From assembly GCF_001613065.1 (NCBI RefSeq), contig NZ_BDBQ01000097.1, positions 1-63,863 on the forward strand: a DNA stretch of 63,863 nt, in the 5' to 3' direction. The notes under the pieces were generated by a model, which was not told the origin of the DNA, ran no database searches, and was given only the letters and a program-made list of their open reading frames with translations. The stretch comes from Nocardia miyunensis NBRC 108239 (GTDB lineage: Bacteria > Actinomycetota > Actinomycetes > Mycobacteriales > Mycobacteriaceae). This document shows positions 17,201-26,523 of this stretch, piece by piece; position 1 is the stretch's first letter, and each line of letters opens with the position of its first letter. The translations under genes were made by a program, and so were the position numbers.

Positions 17201-17620
17201 ATGGTGCTGCAACTCGAGCTGTTGCGCTGCTTCATCGTTGATGACAGCGCCGCCTTTCGCGACGCTGCGCGCGACCTGCTCGAACGTGAGGGCATCACCG
17301 TTGTCGGCGTAGCCTCGACCAGCGCTGAGGCGCTCCAGGGTGTCGAGGATCTGCGGCCGGACGTGACGTTGGTCGACGTTGATCTCGGTGAGGAGAACGG
17401 GTTCGAACTCGCCGAGCACCTGCACCGGGATGGGTGGCCTGCGCCGTCACCGGTGATAATGACCTCTGCCCACGCCGCGCAAGACTTCGCCGACATGATT
17501 GCCGCGAGCCCGGCAGTGGGCTTCGTGTCCAAGTTCGCGCTGTCGTCGGGCGCGATCCGTGACCTCGCTGCCTCGGTGTGTGGGCCATCTCGACGCCCTG
17601 GTCCGCCGAGATTGATGTGA
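17201..17620 (+). CDS. Single-domain response regulator (receiver only)
   Basis: 139 residues, a stand-alone CheY-like receiver. Seen: acidic pair in FIVDDS (Asp14, Asp15), phospho-acceptor Asp59 in TLVDVDLG, switch Thr/Ser in IMTSAH, and conserved Lys in FVSKFALS. There is no DNA-binding output domain, so it works through protein contact or as a phosphate sink. The frame is open upstream to 17057, but the family alignment starts at the ATG at 17201. The sensor kinase begins 6 bp after its stop. It is a close paralogue of the receiver at 30855-31274, with the same length and the same phospho-Asp position. Confidence 0.87.
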   Translation: MVLQLELLRCFIVDDSAAFRDAARDLLEREGITVVGVASTSAEALQGVEDLRPDVTLVDVDLGEENGFELAEHLHRDGWPAPSPVIMTSAHAAQDFADMIAASPAVGFVSKFALSSGAIRDLAASVCGPSRRPGPPRLM

Positions 17621-17626
17621 GCCTGC

Positions 17627-19240
17627 GTGGTGGCGCAAAGACAGTTACAGCTGCCCGACGCTTCTGGTGCGGAAGTAGGCTTGCGATCACTTCGCGCACG
17701 CTTGGTGTCGCTATTGCTGGGCCCCACGGCTCCGCCCCTCGCACCGGGAATCGCGGTCGCCGCCGGTTTCATCGTGGCCGAGACCCTGGTGGTGTACTTG
17801 CTCAACACAAGGGTCGCTCCCCACGTCCAGTTCGGACAGGTCTACCTGCTCGGCGTCGTGGTCGTGGCGGCCGGCTGGGGGCTTGGGTTAACGGTGATCA
17901 CGTCGGTGGCCAGCTCCCTCGCCTTCATCTGTTTCCAGAACTGGCCCGCAGTGAGCTCCCTACCGATCCGGGTGTACGACTGGGTGGTGATCGCGATCTC
18001 TCTTGTGGTTGCGCTGTCGGCCCACACCCTCGCGGGGCTGGCCAGGACACGCGCCGCTGATGCAGATCGACGCCGTCGGGAGGCGGAGGAAAGCCGTGAC
18101 CAGCTCAGGGTGCTCGCCGAGCAACAGGCCGCGTTGCGACGGGTTGCGACGCTGGTCGCGCGCGCGGCCACCTCCGGCGAGGTGTTCCCGGCGGTGGCCG
18201 AGGAATTGGCCCGTTGCCTGCGTGTGCACTACGCCGCCTTGTGGCGCTACCAGCCCGACGGCACAGCCATCGTCGTCGCGGCCCGCGACGAGCCCGGAGT
18301 GACGAAGATGCCGGTCGGCACCCGGTTCTCCCTCGAGGGTGAGAGCGTTCCGGCGATGGTGCTACGTACCGGACGCCCCGCCCGGGTCGACAGCTACGAG
18401 AACGCTGCCGGTTCGACTGCCGTGCGCATCCGTGAGCTCGGTCTCCGTGGGGCAGTCGGAGCGCCGATCGTGGTAAACGGCCGCGTGTGGGGTACGACCA
18501 TCGTCGGCTCGTCACGACCCGAGCCCCTGCCAGCCGACACCGAGGCACGCGTCGCGGACTTCACCGATCTCGTCGCGACCGCGATCGCGAACGCCGAGGC
18601 CCACGCCGAACTCACCGCGTCCCGCGCCCGGATCGTCGCGGCCGCCGATGACGCCCGGCGCCGCATCGAACGCGATCTGCACGACGGAGCCCAACAGCGG
18701 CTGGTCTCACTCGGGCTGGAACTCCGCTCGGCGGAGGCTTCGGTGCCAACCGAACTCGACGCGCTCAGGGGGCAGATTTCTCACATCGTTTCGGGACTGA
18801 CCGGAGTCTCCGAGGATCTACAAGAGATCTCCCGGGGCATCCATCCGGCGATCCTGTCGAAGGGCCTTGGGCCTGCGCTCAAGACGCTCGCCCGCCGCTC
18901 CACCGTCCCAGTCGAACTCGATCTTCATGTCGACCGGCGGTTGCCGGAGTCTGCCGAAGTAACCGCGTATTACGTTGCGGCAGAGGCACTCACGAATTCG
19001 GCCAAGCACGCACAAGCCTCACAGGTGAACGCACGCGTCGAAGCCGACCGTGCGACGCTTCGTCTCTCGATTCGAGACGATGGCATCGGAGGCGCCGACA
19101 TCTGCAGAGGGTCGGGGATCATCGGCCTGATCGACCGCGTCGAGGCACTCGGCGGCCGGATGGAGATCGCGAGTCCTGCCGGCGACGGGACGTCATTGCT
19201 CGCGACGATCCCACTCGAGAAGCCCGAGGGCGTGGACTGA
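17627..19240 (+). CDS. Sensor histidine kinase, membrane + GAF + HisKA_3
   Basis: 537 residues from GTG 17627. Order: four hydrophobic spans (about 40-135, DUF4118/KdpD-like), a charged coiled linker (140-175), a GAF domain (about 178-325), a dimerisation helix with phospho-acceptor His352 in ERDLHDGAQQRL, and a C-terminal ATPase with AEALTNSAKHAQAS (N box) and SIRDDGIGGAD (G1 box). It is the NarX/DevS-like HisKA_3 class. The stimulus is unknown; the GAF may bind a small ligand. It is coupled to the receiver gene just upstream. A paralogue lies at 31574-33304. Confidence 0.9.
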   Translation: MVAQRQLQLPDASGAEVGLRSLRARLVSLLLGPTAPPLAPGIAVAAGFIVAETLVVYLLNTRVAPHVQFGQVYLLGVVVVAAGWGLGLTVITSVASSLAFICFQNWPAVSSLPIRVYDWVVIAISLVVALSAHTLAGLARTRAADADRRRREAEESRDQLRVLAEQQAALRRVATLVARAATSGEVFPAVAEELARCLRVHYAALWRYQPDGTAIVVAARDEPGVTKMPVGTRFSLEGESVPAMVLRTGRPARVDSYENAAGSTAVRIRELGLRGAVGAPIVVNGRVWGTTIVGSSRPEPLPADTEARVADFTDLVATAIANAEAHAELTASRARIVAAADDARRRIERDLHDGAQQRLVSLGLELRSAEASVPTELDALRGQISHIVSGLTGVSEDLQEISRGIHPAILSKGLGPALKTLARRSTVPVELDLHVDRRLPESAEVTAYYVAAEALTNSAKHAQASQVNARVEADRATLRLSIRDDGIGGADICRGSGIIGLIDRVEALGGRMEIASPAGDGTSLLATIPLEKPEGVD

Positions 19241-19455
19241 ACCACAGCCAGTCCGTTGGCAGAGGCCGGCCGGTTCGTGCCCGGGCTACGGGAGACCATG
19301 CCGGGTACAGCTCACGTCGTGCCCAGCACTGTTCGGATATTCCAAAAGCCAGCCACAGGGACATTGGAGGCGCAACGCGTCGCCGACGTGCCGACGCGCC
19401 GCGGCGACGTTCCATCAGACGCGGTGCGCGCCGTAGGCGCTCTTGGGTCTATATA
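19241..19455. other. Spacer before IS630 element
   Basis: Nothing recognised between the kinase stop and the left end of the insertion sequence. Confidence 0.4.
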
Positions 19456-20554
19456 TTGACCAGGAACTGAATGTTTGTGGGTGTGGTGGTGTTCGTGTAG
19501 GTATGCCGGGTGGGTGATGATCTCAGGGTGGATATGCGCAGGCTTTCGCCCGGTCAGCAGGAGGCGTTGCGGATGCGTGTGGTCGCGGCGTTGCGGGAGG
19601 GGATGGCCGACGCGGAGGCTGTGCGGGTGTTCGGGGTGTCGGCGAACTCGATCCGGAATTGGAAGGCCCGCTTCGCCTTTGGTGGTGTCGAGGGTTTGGA
19701 GTCGCGGCGGCCGGGCCGCAAGGCTGGTGAGCTGCGGAAACTGACGCGGTCGCAGGAGCGGGCGTTGATCGAGTTCGAGCCCGAGCAGTTGGATCTGGAC
19801 GGGAAGTTGTGGACGCGCCGCAAGGCGACCGAGCTGGTTCGGCGACTGTTCGGGGTGTCCTACACCGAGCGTGGTATGGGGAAACTGTTGCGGCGCATGG
19901 GATTGTCGTTCCAGCGCCCTGATCGGCGGGCGATCGAGGCGAACCCCGAAGCAATGGCGGAGTGGGTGAATGTCACTTATCCGGCGCTGGTGAAACGCGC
20001 CGAATCCGAGGACGCGGTGATCCTGTTCGCCGACCAGGTCGGGGTGCGTCCGGATCATCTGTCGGGTTCGACGTGGGGCCGGGTCGGGCGGACTCCGACG
20101 GTGACCAGGACGGGAAAGCGGTTCTCACTCAACGCGATGTCGGCGATCTCCCCGCGTGGGGACATGCGGTTCACCGTGTTCACCGGACGATTCGACACCA
20201 CCGAGTTCCTCGCCTTCTGCCAGCGTCTGATCAGCGGATACGACACCAAGATCCACCTCGTCCTCGATGGGCATCCCGTCCACCGCTCGAAGGCCACCAA
20301 GAAGTGGATGGCCGAGCACGCCGAACAGATCGAACTGCACTATCTGCCGGCCTACGCGCCGCACCTCAACCCCGACGAACTGGTCAACGCCGACCTGAAA
20401 CGCACCCTGGCCGACAAGACCATCATCGGCCGCGACCGGATGGAGCTGGCAGTGCGGTCGTTTTCCGTCGCGTCCAGAAGCTGCCCGACCACGTCCGCGG
20501 CTACTTCCATGGCCCACACACCATTTACGCTTCAACCATTTAGTTCCTGGTCAA
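19456..20554 (+). mobile_element. IS630-family insertion sequence, 1.1 kb
   Basis: Ends are inverted repeats, TTGACCAGGAACTGAATG on the left and the complement of CATTTAGTTCCTGGTCAA on the right, each flanked by TA (19454-19455 and 20555-20556), the target used by IS630/Tc1-type elements. One transposase gene fills it. It inserted between the sensor kinase and other IS scraps. Confidence 0.85.
19510..20540 (+). pseudogene. IS630-family transposase, frameshifted near the 3' end
   Basis: From GTG 19510 the frame gives an N-terminal HTH (RMRVVAALREGMADAEAVRV), the winged-helix RMGLSFQRPDRR, and the DDE core with HLVLDGHPVHRSKA and LPAYAPHLNPDELVNADLK. Near 20461 the frame leaves the family. The expected ending (RVQKLPDHVRGYFHGPH and on to the stop at 20541-20543) is in the adjacent frame, as if one T were missing from a TTTT run. 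The degraded copy at 26868 keeps the unshifted ending. It is either inactivated or makes its tail by frameshifting. Confidence 0.75.
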
Positions 20555-20690
20555 TAGCTCAATTACTGTAACCTGCGCCATTCATGGCAATTGAGCCTTC
20601 GTCCGCCAGAAATGGCGAAAGGCGCCCTGACCTACGATACCGGGCTCACACTGCACATATTCGAACACACTGAAATGATCTCAGCGAGTT

Positions 20691-21150
20691 TCATGTGATT
20701 ATTCCGTGTTCGAAATGGGTGAGGACGAGTGCGGCTTTGACGATGTCGCCGATCTTTTCGGGGCTGGTGGTGAAGTGGCGCAGGGCCCGCCAGCGTCCGG
20801 TGAGCACGGCGAAGCCGCGTTCGCCCAGGCAACGCAGCCCGCGCAGCAGCCGGTTGCGGGTGCGGGTGTCGGGATCGAGGTCGCGGCCGTCGGAGGGCTG
20901 CTTGACCGGCGTGTGCACGCCGGCACCGACGCCGTCGTAGCCGCCGTCGGCCAGGGTGGGCAGATCCAGCTGGGAGGCGGCCCAGTACAGGGCGCCGAGC
21001 ACGTGGGCGCGGGCGGCAGTGATGTCGTGGACCGAGCCGGGTTCGGCGTCAGATACCCACAGCGGCAACCCATTCGGCGCCGACAGTGCCTGTAGGTTGG
21101 CACCGTGAGTGTGTTTCTTGCCCGAATACCAGCTCATGTTCGACGAGGTT
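20691..21150 (-). pseudogene. IS5-like (DDE_Tnp_4) transposase, C-terminal part
   Basis: The minus strand gives WYSGKKHTHGANLQALSAPN, then SDAEPGSVHDITAARAH and LPTLADGGYDGVGAGVHTPV: the second half of a HARBI1-like IS5-group transposase with its DDE centre around DAEPGSVHD. The frame upstream of about 21150 is unrelated, so the N-terminal half and the left end are gone. Confidence 0.7.
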
Positions 21151-21474
21151 GCGACAGATTCGTATCTCCGCGAGCGGGGCACCGTTATCGAAATCGACGG
21201 GGTGATGCAGGCTGCACCGGCACCACGGTTTTCCCGCACCCCCGCGAGAACCCCGCGGAGGCCTGAAGTCGTTGATCGGAAGAGTCTCCTTCGCGAGTGG
21301 TCGGACGACCGTCACCGCCACGCCGCCCACGACGGACACTACGACGACTGATCAACCGCGCCGCTCCCGGTGCGATCGGCTGGATCCACTGATCCTGAGC
21401 GACCACGGCACCGCCGACAACGAACTCGCGCTCGAATTGGCCGCCCTCCGCGCCGCCGAGCTCGGCCTCGATCA
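21151..21474. other. Spacer between IS remnants
   Basis: No gene supported; mixed scrap DNA between a broken IS5-like element and the IS6 element. Confidence 0.35.
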
Positions 21475-22225
21475 GGCACTGTCAGGTTGGTGAGCCGGGA
21501 AGGTGAGGTGGGGCAGGATCGACGATCGTGACCGCTGCAGGCTCGTCGTATAAGGGGTTCCGGTTTCCACCCGAGGTCATCAGCCATTGCGTCTGGCTGT
21601 ACCACCGGTTCCCGTTGAGCTTGCGCGACGTGCAGGAGCTGATGCTCGAACGTGGTGTCGACGTGTCCAGATCAACGGCGCACAGCGGTACCTGTGGCGC
21701 GCGGTCGACCAGCACGGCAACGTGCTCGACATTCTGGTCCAGTCGCGCCGAAACGCGGTGGCCGCAAAGAAGTTCTTCCGCCGACTGCTCGAGGGCCTGC
21801 GGTACGTGCCCAGGGTGATCGTCACCGACAAGCTCGCCAGCTACCGGGTGGCGCACCGCGAGCTCATGCCCTCGGTGCAGCATCGCCGGTCGAAGTACCT
21901 GAACAACCGCGCCGCGAACTCTCACCAGCCGACCCGGCAACGCGAGCGGGCGATGAAACGCTTCAAGTCGATCCGGCACGCGCAACGGTTCCTGTCCGCG
22001 TTCAGCGGCATCTCGCCGCACTTTCGGCCCCGTCGGCACCTGCTGTCGGCGGCCGACTATCGACAGGTGATGGCCGACCACTTCGCGGTCTGGAACGAGA
22101 TCACCGGGGCGATGCCCACGGCCGCCGCCTGATCGGCGACTGGGACAGGACATTTCGTCCAAGCCACGGCTCATCACCCCGAATCGTCCTTCCGGCCAAT
22201 TAGGTTGACTCAAGCTGACAGTGCC
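21475..22225 (+). mobile_element. IS6-family element, internally deleted
   Basis: Left end GGCACTGTCAGGTTGGTGAG and right end, read inward, GGCACTGTCAGCTTGAGTCA share a 10-bp perfect terminal repeat. At 751 bp it is shorter than the usual 800-880 bp of IS6 members, which fits the internal deletion in its transposase. Confidence 0.8.
21528..22132 (+). pseudogene. IS6-family transposase with internal deletion
   Basis: The start FRFPPEVISHCVWLYHRFPL and SLRDVQELMLERGVDVS is in one frame. At about 21667 about 35-40 codons holding the first catalytic Asp are missing, and the frame shifts to INGAQRYLWRAVDQHGNVLD, YVPRVIVTDKLASYRVAHRE (second Asp) and the rest to the stop. It cannot make an active enzyme. 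Confidence 0.85.
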
Positions 22226-22310
22226 CTGAATACGGTGGTCCGACTGGTGGATCGACGAGGTGCTCCACATTCCCGGCTATCCTGCCCAGGAGGATGCAGC
22301 ATGGAATCCG

Positions 22311-22694
22311 TCAACCGGCCTGCTCTCGACCACATTCATGGGGGTCTGCCGCGGGAATATTCATTGCGGCTGTACCTACGGGTGTGCCGATCATCCTTTC
22401 TTCCTCCGAGTTGTTGTCGGATGCGCCTTCCGGGTCTGGCATGTTCTCGAGTTCCGTTCTCGTAGCATCGCGATCCACAGGTATTCCGTTTCCTGGCTGC
22501 GGAGGTGGATCCCACAGCTGCGCGCACGGCAAAGGGATCTGACCGGGATGTAGTTCGTCGTCCACCCGGACGGTGCACTGGCCGCCGGCCGCCAGATCGG
22601 CTGCGACCTCGAGGACCTGGTCCGCGGGTCCTTGATAGTCCAGATGCAGTGGCCCGGAGTCCACGTGCAGATGGCGCTGCGGCAGAGGATTCAT
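22311..22694 (-). CDS. Hypothetical protein, weak
   Basis: 127 codons on the minus strand. The first 60 look protein-like (GPADQVLEVAADLAAGGQCT, VRVDDELHPGQIPL); the rest is low-quality and acidic. There is no strong ribosome site and no known family. It sits in a scrap zone between the IS6 element and a P450 relic, so it may itself be a fragment. Confidence 0.3.
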   Translation of the reverse strand: MNPLPQRHLHVDSGPLHLDYQGPADQVLEVAADLAAGGQCTVRVDDELHPGQIPLPCAQLWDPPPQPGNGIPVDRDATRTELENMPDPEGASDNNSEEERMIGTPVGTAAMNIPAADPHECGREQAG

Positions 22695-22799
22695 GTGGCA
22701 CCGCCGGGGTAGCGGTCAGGAAACGTGGTCTTGGCCTGATCTTGCTGTTGTCGTTCGAACCGGCGCGGTGCCGCGGCGACCGAATCGCGATCGTCGGAG

Positions 22800-22915
22800 T
22801 AACCGGTCGTGGAACACGCTGGCCTTGTGGACCGACGTGGTGGGTTCGCGCCAGACCGTACGCACGCCCGGATATCGGATGAGCAGGATCGAGCCGTCTG
22901 CGTTGTGGTGGAGCG
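22800..22915 (-). pseudogene. Cytochrome P450 N-terminal relic
   Basis: The minus strand reads LREHDPLHHNADGSILLIRY then PGVRTVWREPTT, the pattern of the P450 substrate-proximal beta sheet (x-DP-x-x-x-x-DG-x-x-x-x-x-RY-x-x-VR). Heme-binding parts are absent and no start is seen. The match is by pattern only. Confidence 0.4.
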
Positions 22916-22958
22916 GGTCGTGCTCGCGCAGCTAGGGGTATGCCAGGTAGCGCGCGGT

Positions 22959-22982
22959 GGCGGAGTCGCCTGCGGCTCCGCC
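22959..22982 (-). terminator. Short hairpin after Dps
   Basis: GGCGGAG and CTCCGCC pair around a 10-base loop, 14 bp past the Dps stop on the minus strand. It is modest in strength. Confidence 0.35.
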
Positions 22983-22995
22983 GCTGGATGGGTGA

Positions 22996-23472
22996 TCAGA
23001 TCTCTCGGTTTTCCGAGCTGAGCATCCATGCCTGTATCTCGAGCGCGTCGATGAGTTGGTGCAGCAGATCGGCGGTCGAGGGGTCCTCGGCGTCGATATC
23101 GTCGTGGATCTCGCGTGCGGTTGCCGCCGCTCCGCGCAGCTGTGCGGTGAGTGCGTCGACGGTGTCGGTTGTGCTCTGTTCACCGGGAGGCAGCAGCGGC
23201 AGTGTGGTTGCTTGGGCCACGGTGGTCGGGCGGCCGTCGGGGACCGCGTCCAGGGCGCGCATGCGTTCGGCGATGGTGTCGCTGTATTCGCGTGTCAGGT
23301 CGACGATCTCGTCGAGTTGCAGATGCAGGTCCCGGAAGTTGTGGTCGACCACGTTCCAGTGCGCCTGTTTGCCGTTGAGGTGCAATGCGATCAGATCGGT
23401 CAGGACGCGCTGGAGATGCCCGGCGAGCTTTGTCGAGGCGCGAAAATAAGCGGGGGATTGCAGAGTTGTCAT
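22996..23472 (-). CDS. dps: Dps family ferritin-like DNA-protection protein
   Basis: 158 residues, the typical Dps size. The ferroxidase-site block is intact: LNGKQAHWNVVDHNFRDLHL followed by QLDEIVD, with His, Asp and Glu ligands shared between subunits. The four-helix layout ends at ALEIQAWMLSSENREI. Dps forms a 12-mer that oxidises and stores iron, uses up peroxide and coats DNA in stress. It is the last gene of the minus-strand set dehydrogenase, TetR, AKR, Dps, 177 bp after the AKR stop. A second, distinct Dps lies at 62119-62601, and two Dps deletion scars occur at 7768 and 31397. Confidence 0.93.
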   Translation of the reverse strand: MTTLQSPAYFRASTKLAGHLQRVLTDLIALHLNGKQAHWNVVDHNFRDLHLQLDEIVDLTREYSDTIAERMRALDAVPDGRPTTVAQATTLPLLPPGEQSTTDTVDALTAQLRGAAATAREIHDDIDAEDPSTADLLHQLIDALEIQAWMLSSENREI

Positions 23473-23577
23473 GATGCGCTCCTGATTCTAGTCGAAATTG
23501 TTGCTGGCCAAGATGTTTCGAGGCCCGATGCCGTCGAGGACGCTGTCGTCGCCCTTGTCGTCCCAGGCGGCTTGTTC

Positions 23578-23616
23578 GTGGGGAAGGGGTGATGGAGTGG
23601 GGAAAGGGGTGATGGA
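23578..23616 (+). repeat. Tandem 19/20-bp repeat
   Basis: GTGGGGAAGGGGTGATGGA is followed at once by GTGGGGAAAGGGGTGATGGA, in the spacer between AKR and Dps. Nearby, the minus strand has a short open stretch ending ILASNNFD before a stop at about 23491, of unknown meaning. Confidence 0.65.
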
Positions 23617-23649
23617 TAGGTCTATGGCGCAAGTTTCGGTCGATGGCGG

Positions 23650-24618
23650 TCATCGCTGCTGCCGTTCGGGGTCGATCTCGGTGAGGTCGTCCTCGGTGAG
23701 TCGTAGATCCGCGGCGGCGATGATCGGATCGACCTGCTCGGGTCGCCGGTAGCCGGTGATCGCGGCGTCCACTGCGGGATTGCTCAGTGTCCACGCGACC
23801 GCGATGGCGCCGGGTGTGAGGCCGTAACGGTCGGCGACCGTGCGTAGCCGCTGTGTGGTCGACAGATGGTGCGACAGTTGCGGTTCGGTGAAGCGGGCGT
23901 CGTGCGCGCGCCAGTCGTTGCCGGGTAGCCGGGCCGCGCGTGCGCGGCTCATGGCGCCGGTCAGCAACCCTGATCCCATCGGTGAGTAGACGATTACTCC
24001 GATCCCGGTCTGCTCGGCGTAGGGCAGGACCTGGGTTTCGGCGGCCCGGTCGACCAGCGAGTAGGGCGGTTGCAGGGTTTCGACCGGTGTGATCGAGGCG
24101 ATGCGGCGTAGCTGCTGGACGTCGAAGTTGGATACTCCGATGTGCCGGATGATGCCCTGTTCCTTCAATTCCGCCAGTGCGGCCCAGCCTTCCTCGATCT
24201 CCGAATCCGGGTCGGGCCAATGGATCTGATACAGGTCGATGGCATCCACACCGAGCCGCTCCAGGCTGGCCTCGGCCTCCCGGAGTACCGATTCCCGGCG
24301 CAGGCTGTGCTGCACGTGCCCGGTGCCGTCGTCGAGCAACGAGCACTTGGTGAACACGAACGGGCGCGCCCCGCTGTCCCGCAGGGCCGCGCCGACCACG
24401 CGCTCGGATCGGCCGAACCCGTAGGCGGCGGCGGTGTCGATCCAGTTGACGCCCGCCTCGAGCGCGTGCTGGATGGTCGCGATCGAGTCGGAATCGTGCT
24501 GTGGGCCCCACCCGAATTCCCATTCACCGCCGCCGATGGCCCACGCCCCGAAGCCGACGCGAGTGATCCGCATGCCGGTCGAGCCCAGTTCGGTGGTGGT
24601 CAAAGCCTTCGTTGCCAT
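23650..24618 (-). CDS. Aldo/keto reductase (AKR)
   Basis: 322 residues. The frame is open far upstream, but ATG 24618 has a perfect AGGAGGACAT and begins the family sequence. Seen: GVNWIDTAAAYGFG with catalytic Asp and Tyr, the Lys region in FVFTKCSLL, IDLYQIHWPD, and IGVSNFDVQQL. It belongs to the AKR group near YhdN/IolS, which reduces aldehydes with NADPH. It starts 8 bp after the TetR stop, so it is co-transcribed with the TetR and dehydrogenase genes. A reduced copy of this gene and dps lies at 7768-7880. Confidence 0.9.
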   Translation of the reverse strand: MATKALTTTELGSTGMRITRVGFGAWAIGGGEWEFGWGPQHDSDSIATIQHALEAGVNWIDTAAAYGFGRSERVVGAALRDSGARPFVFTKCSLLDDGTGHVQHSLRRESVLREAEASLERLGVDAIDLYQIHWPDPDSEIEEGWAALAELKEQGIIRHIGVSNFDVQQLRRIASITPVETLQPPYSLVDRAAETQVLPYAEQTGIGVIVYSPMGSGLLTGAMSRARAARLPGNDWRAHDARFTEPQLSHHLSTTQRLRTVADRYGLTPGAIAVAWTLSNPAVDAAITGYRRPEQVDPIIAAADLRLTEDDLTEIDPERQQR

Positions 24619-24626
24619 ATGTCCTC

Positions 24627-25316
24627 CTAGCGGTGTTCGGTGAATTTGTGCAGTTCGGATCCCGGCCGCGTCGAGGGCCAGGGTTCGTGCCGGAGCTGCG
24701 GCCGGGTGATGGTGGTGTCGGTTCGGGGCCGGATGCCGTCCAGGACGATGTCGACGATGTCCTCGACGAAGGTGCGGTCCAGTGGTGCGTGGCCGTGCAT
24801 CAGCCGGTGGTAGACCGGTCCGTAGAGCATGTCCAGGACGGTTTCGACGCGTGTGCGGGCGGGGATCTCGCCGCGGGCGATGGCCTCCTGCAGGATCAGC
24901 CTGCCGTGGTCGCGGCGCTGGTCCAGGAAGCGGGCGCGGTAGGTGAGCGCGAAATCCGGGTCGGTGACCACGTGCCCGAGCAGTCCGGCGATGACGCGCC
25001 CGTAGGGGCGGCGGGTGATCAGTTCTGTCCACGGCCACAACAGGTTTCGCAGATCATCACGTAGTGATCCGGTATCGGGGGTCGTGGGAGCCGATTCCCA
25101 CGTCCGATACAGCGCGTCCATGGCGAGTGTTTCCTTGCTCGGCCACCAGCGATAGATGGTGGCCTTGCTGACCCCGGCCGCCGCGGCCACGACGTCCATG
25201 TTCATGGCGGCGACGCCGTGGGCGAGCAACGAGTCCATCGCCACGTCCAGGATCGCCTCGCGGGCTTGCTCGTTGCGCGGCCGGCCGCGGCGCACGGTCG
25301 CAGATGCCTCGGTCAC
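24627..25316 (-). CDS. TetR family transcriptional regulator
   Basis: About 229 residues from GTG 25316. N-terminal HTH: RRGRPRNEQAREAILDVAMD, then MDVVAAAAGVSKATIYRWWP and SKETL. The C-terminal ligand domain resembles the TetR_C_16/AcrR-like class. Its GTG overlaps the TGA of the dehydrogenase by four bases (GTGA), a strong sign of coupled translation, so the repressor is made with the genes it controls. The dyad at 26373-26393 upstream of the set is its best candidate operator. Confidence 0.88.
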   Translation of the reverse strand: MTEASATVRRGRPRNEQAREAILDVAMDSLLAHGVAAMNMDVVAAAAGVSKATIYRWWPSKETLAMDALYRTWESAPTTPDTGSLRDDLRNLLWPWTELITRRPYGRVIAGLLGHVVTDPDFALTYRARFLDQRRDHGRLILQEAIARGEIPARTRVETVLDMLYGPVYHRLMHGHAPLDRTFVEDIVDIVLDGIRPRTDTTITRPQLRHEPWPSTRPGSELHKFTEHR

Positions 25317-26212
25317 CGCCGGCTCCGGACAGGGCCGTCGGTGGCGGGTATCCGGCCGTGCAGGGCGGCATACAGCCCGGCCAGGTCCCGGTCGGCATAT
25401 CCGTGATCCACGGCCATGTCCACGGCCTCGGAGGCGACCGCGGCGGTGGCCATCTGCATGCCGAGACCGGCCGCGGTCTCGCGGGCGAGGCGCAGGTCCT
25501 TGCGCATGGCGCGCATATCGAACCACTCGCGGTGGGGTAGGTGCAGGGCCATCGGCGCGCGTGTCTGTAGCGCGGGTGATCCGATCGGGCTGTCGGTCAT
25601 CACCGAGGCGGCCTGAGCGGGGTCGATCCCCGCCTTTTCCGCCAGCATCAGCGCTTCGCTGAACGCCAGGACCTGGTTGGCCAGAGCGACGTTCATCGCC
25701 AATTTCAATGTCAGGGCCTGGGTCCGGGTTCCGACGTAGGCGACCTGGCGGCCCAGGCGGTACAGCAGGGGTTTGATCGCGGTGACCGCCCCGAACGGCC
25801 CACCGGCGAGGATGACCAGGCTGCCCTCGGCGGCGGCGGGCACACTGCCGGACACCGGCGCGCTGACCATGTGCGCGCCCCGGGACTCGACCCGGTCGGC
25901 GAGTTCGGCCGCGGTGCTGGGGCCGACGGTGCTCATGTCGACCATGACGTGTCCGGGGCGCAGTCCGGCCAGGATGCCGTCGGGGCCTTCGTGGACCGCC
26001 CGCAGGGCCGTGTCGTCGGAGACCATGGTGAAAACGACGTCCACCGAGCCGGTGACCTGGCGTGGTGTATCCCGCCAGATCATGCCGCGTGCGACGAGAC
26101 CGGCGGCTTTCGCCGGTGTGCGGTTGGTGCCGCACACGGTGTTCCCGTCCAGCAGACGACGCGCGAAGCGACTCCCCATAGCCCCCAGACCGACGAAACC
26201 AATTGTTGACAT
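25313..26212 (-). CDS. 3-hydroxyisobutyrate / beta-hydroxyacid dehydrogenase family protein
   Basis: 299 residues from ATG 26212 (GGAAGGGAA upstream). The Rossmann start IGFVGLGAMGSRFARRLLDG is textbook. APVSGSVPAAAEGSL is the substrate-binding block, and the catalytic Lys lies in LTLKLAMNVALANQ. Members oxidise beta-hydroxyacids or reduce tartronate- or imine-type substrates. It leads the minus-strand set with TetR, AKR and Dps. Together with the AKR it suggests aldehyde or glyoxylate-type detoxification, but the substrate cannot be fixed. Confidence 0.9.
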   Translation of the reverse strand: MSTIGFVGLGAMGSRFARRLLDGNTVCGTNRTPAKAAGLVARGMIWRDTPRQVTGSVDVVFTMVSDDTALRAVHEGPDGILAGLRPGHVMVDMSTVGPSTAAELADRVESRGAHMVSAPVSGSVPAAAEGSLVILAGGPFGAVTAIKPLLYRLGRQVAYVGTRTQALTLKLAMNVALANQVLAFSEALMLAEKAGIDPAQAASVMTDSPIGSPALQTRAPMALHLPHREWFDMRAMRKDLRLARETAAGLGMQMATAAVASEAVDMAVDHGYADRDLAGLYAALHGRIPATDGPVRSRR

Positions 26213-26372
26213 GCGTGTGTTCCCTTCCGTACTGGATGCCGATGCGATCCTGCGCCTACGCGGTGATCGCTGTGCTGGTGCCTCGGACCGGGTGATTGCG
26301 GTTGCCCGGGGTTGCCCCCGGGCTCCGGTGTTCCGGTTCGACACCTCCGCCAATTACGATACTGTGAGTTTT

Positions 26373-26393
26373 GTATATCACCAGGTGTGATAC
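26373..26393. promoter_or_regulatory. Candidate TetR operator dyad
   Basis: GTATATCACC, a central A, then GGTGTGATAC: two 10-bp arms that match at 8 of 10 positions when inverted. It lies 161 bp upstream of the dehydrogenase start, in AT-richer DNA, and is the only strong dyad before the TetR-containing set. Confidence 0.55.
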
Positions 26394-26523
26394 CCGAACG
26401 CAACCCTGTGGTAGCCGTTGTAACCGTGCTGCAACTGTAGACACAGGTTGCTCCGAGCATGGGCCAGCCCGGCCCGCCTACCGTCTCCTATACGAGCCTG
26501 TCGGTTTCGGAAAGGCGAAGACT

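Noticed and set aside
23180..24523. 447-codon minus-strand frame across dps and AKR
   Set aside because: It is the wrong frame of two clearly identified genes and is Arg/His-rich.
24627..26135. One 502-residue protein including TetR
   Set aside because: The first half is the out-of-frame complement of the dehydrogenase; the GTGA overlap gives a proper TetR start at 25316.
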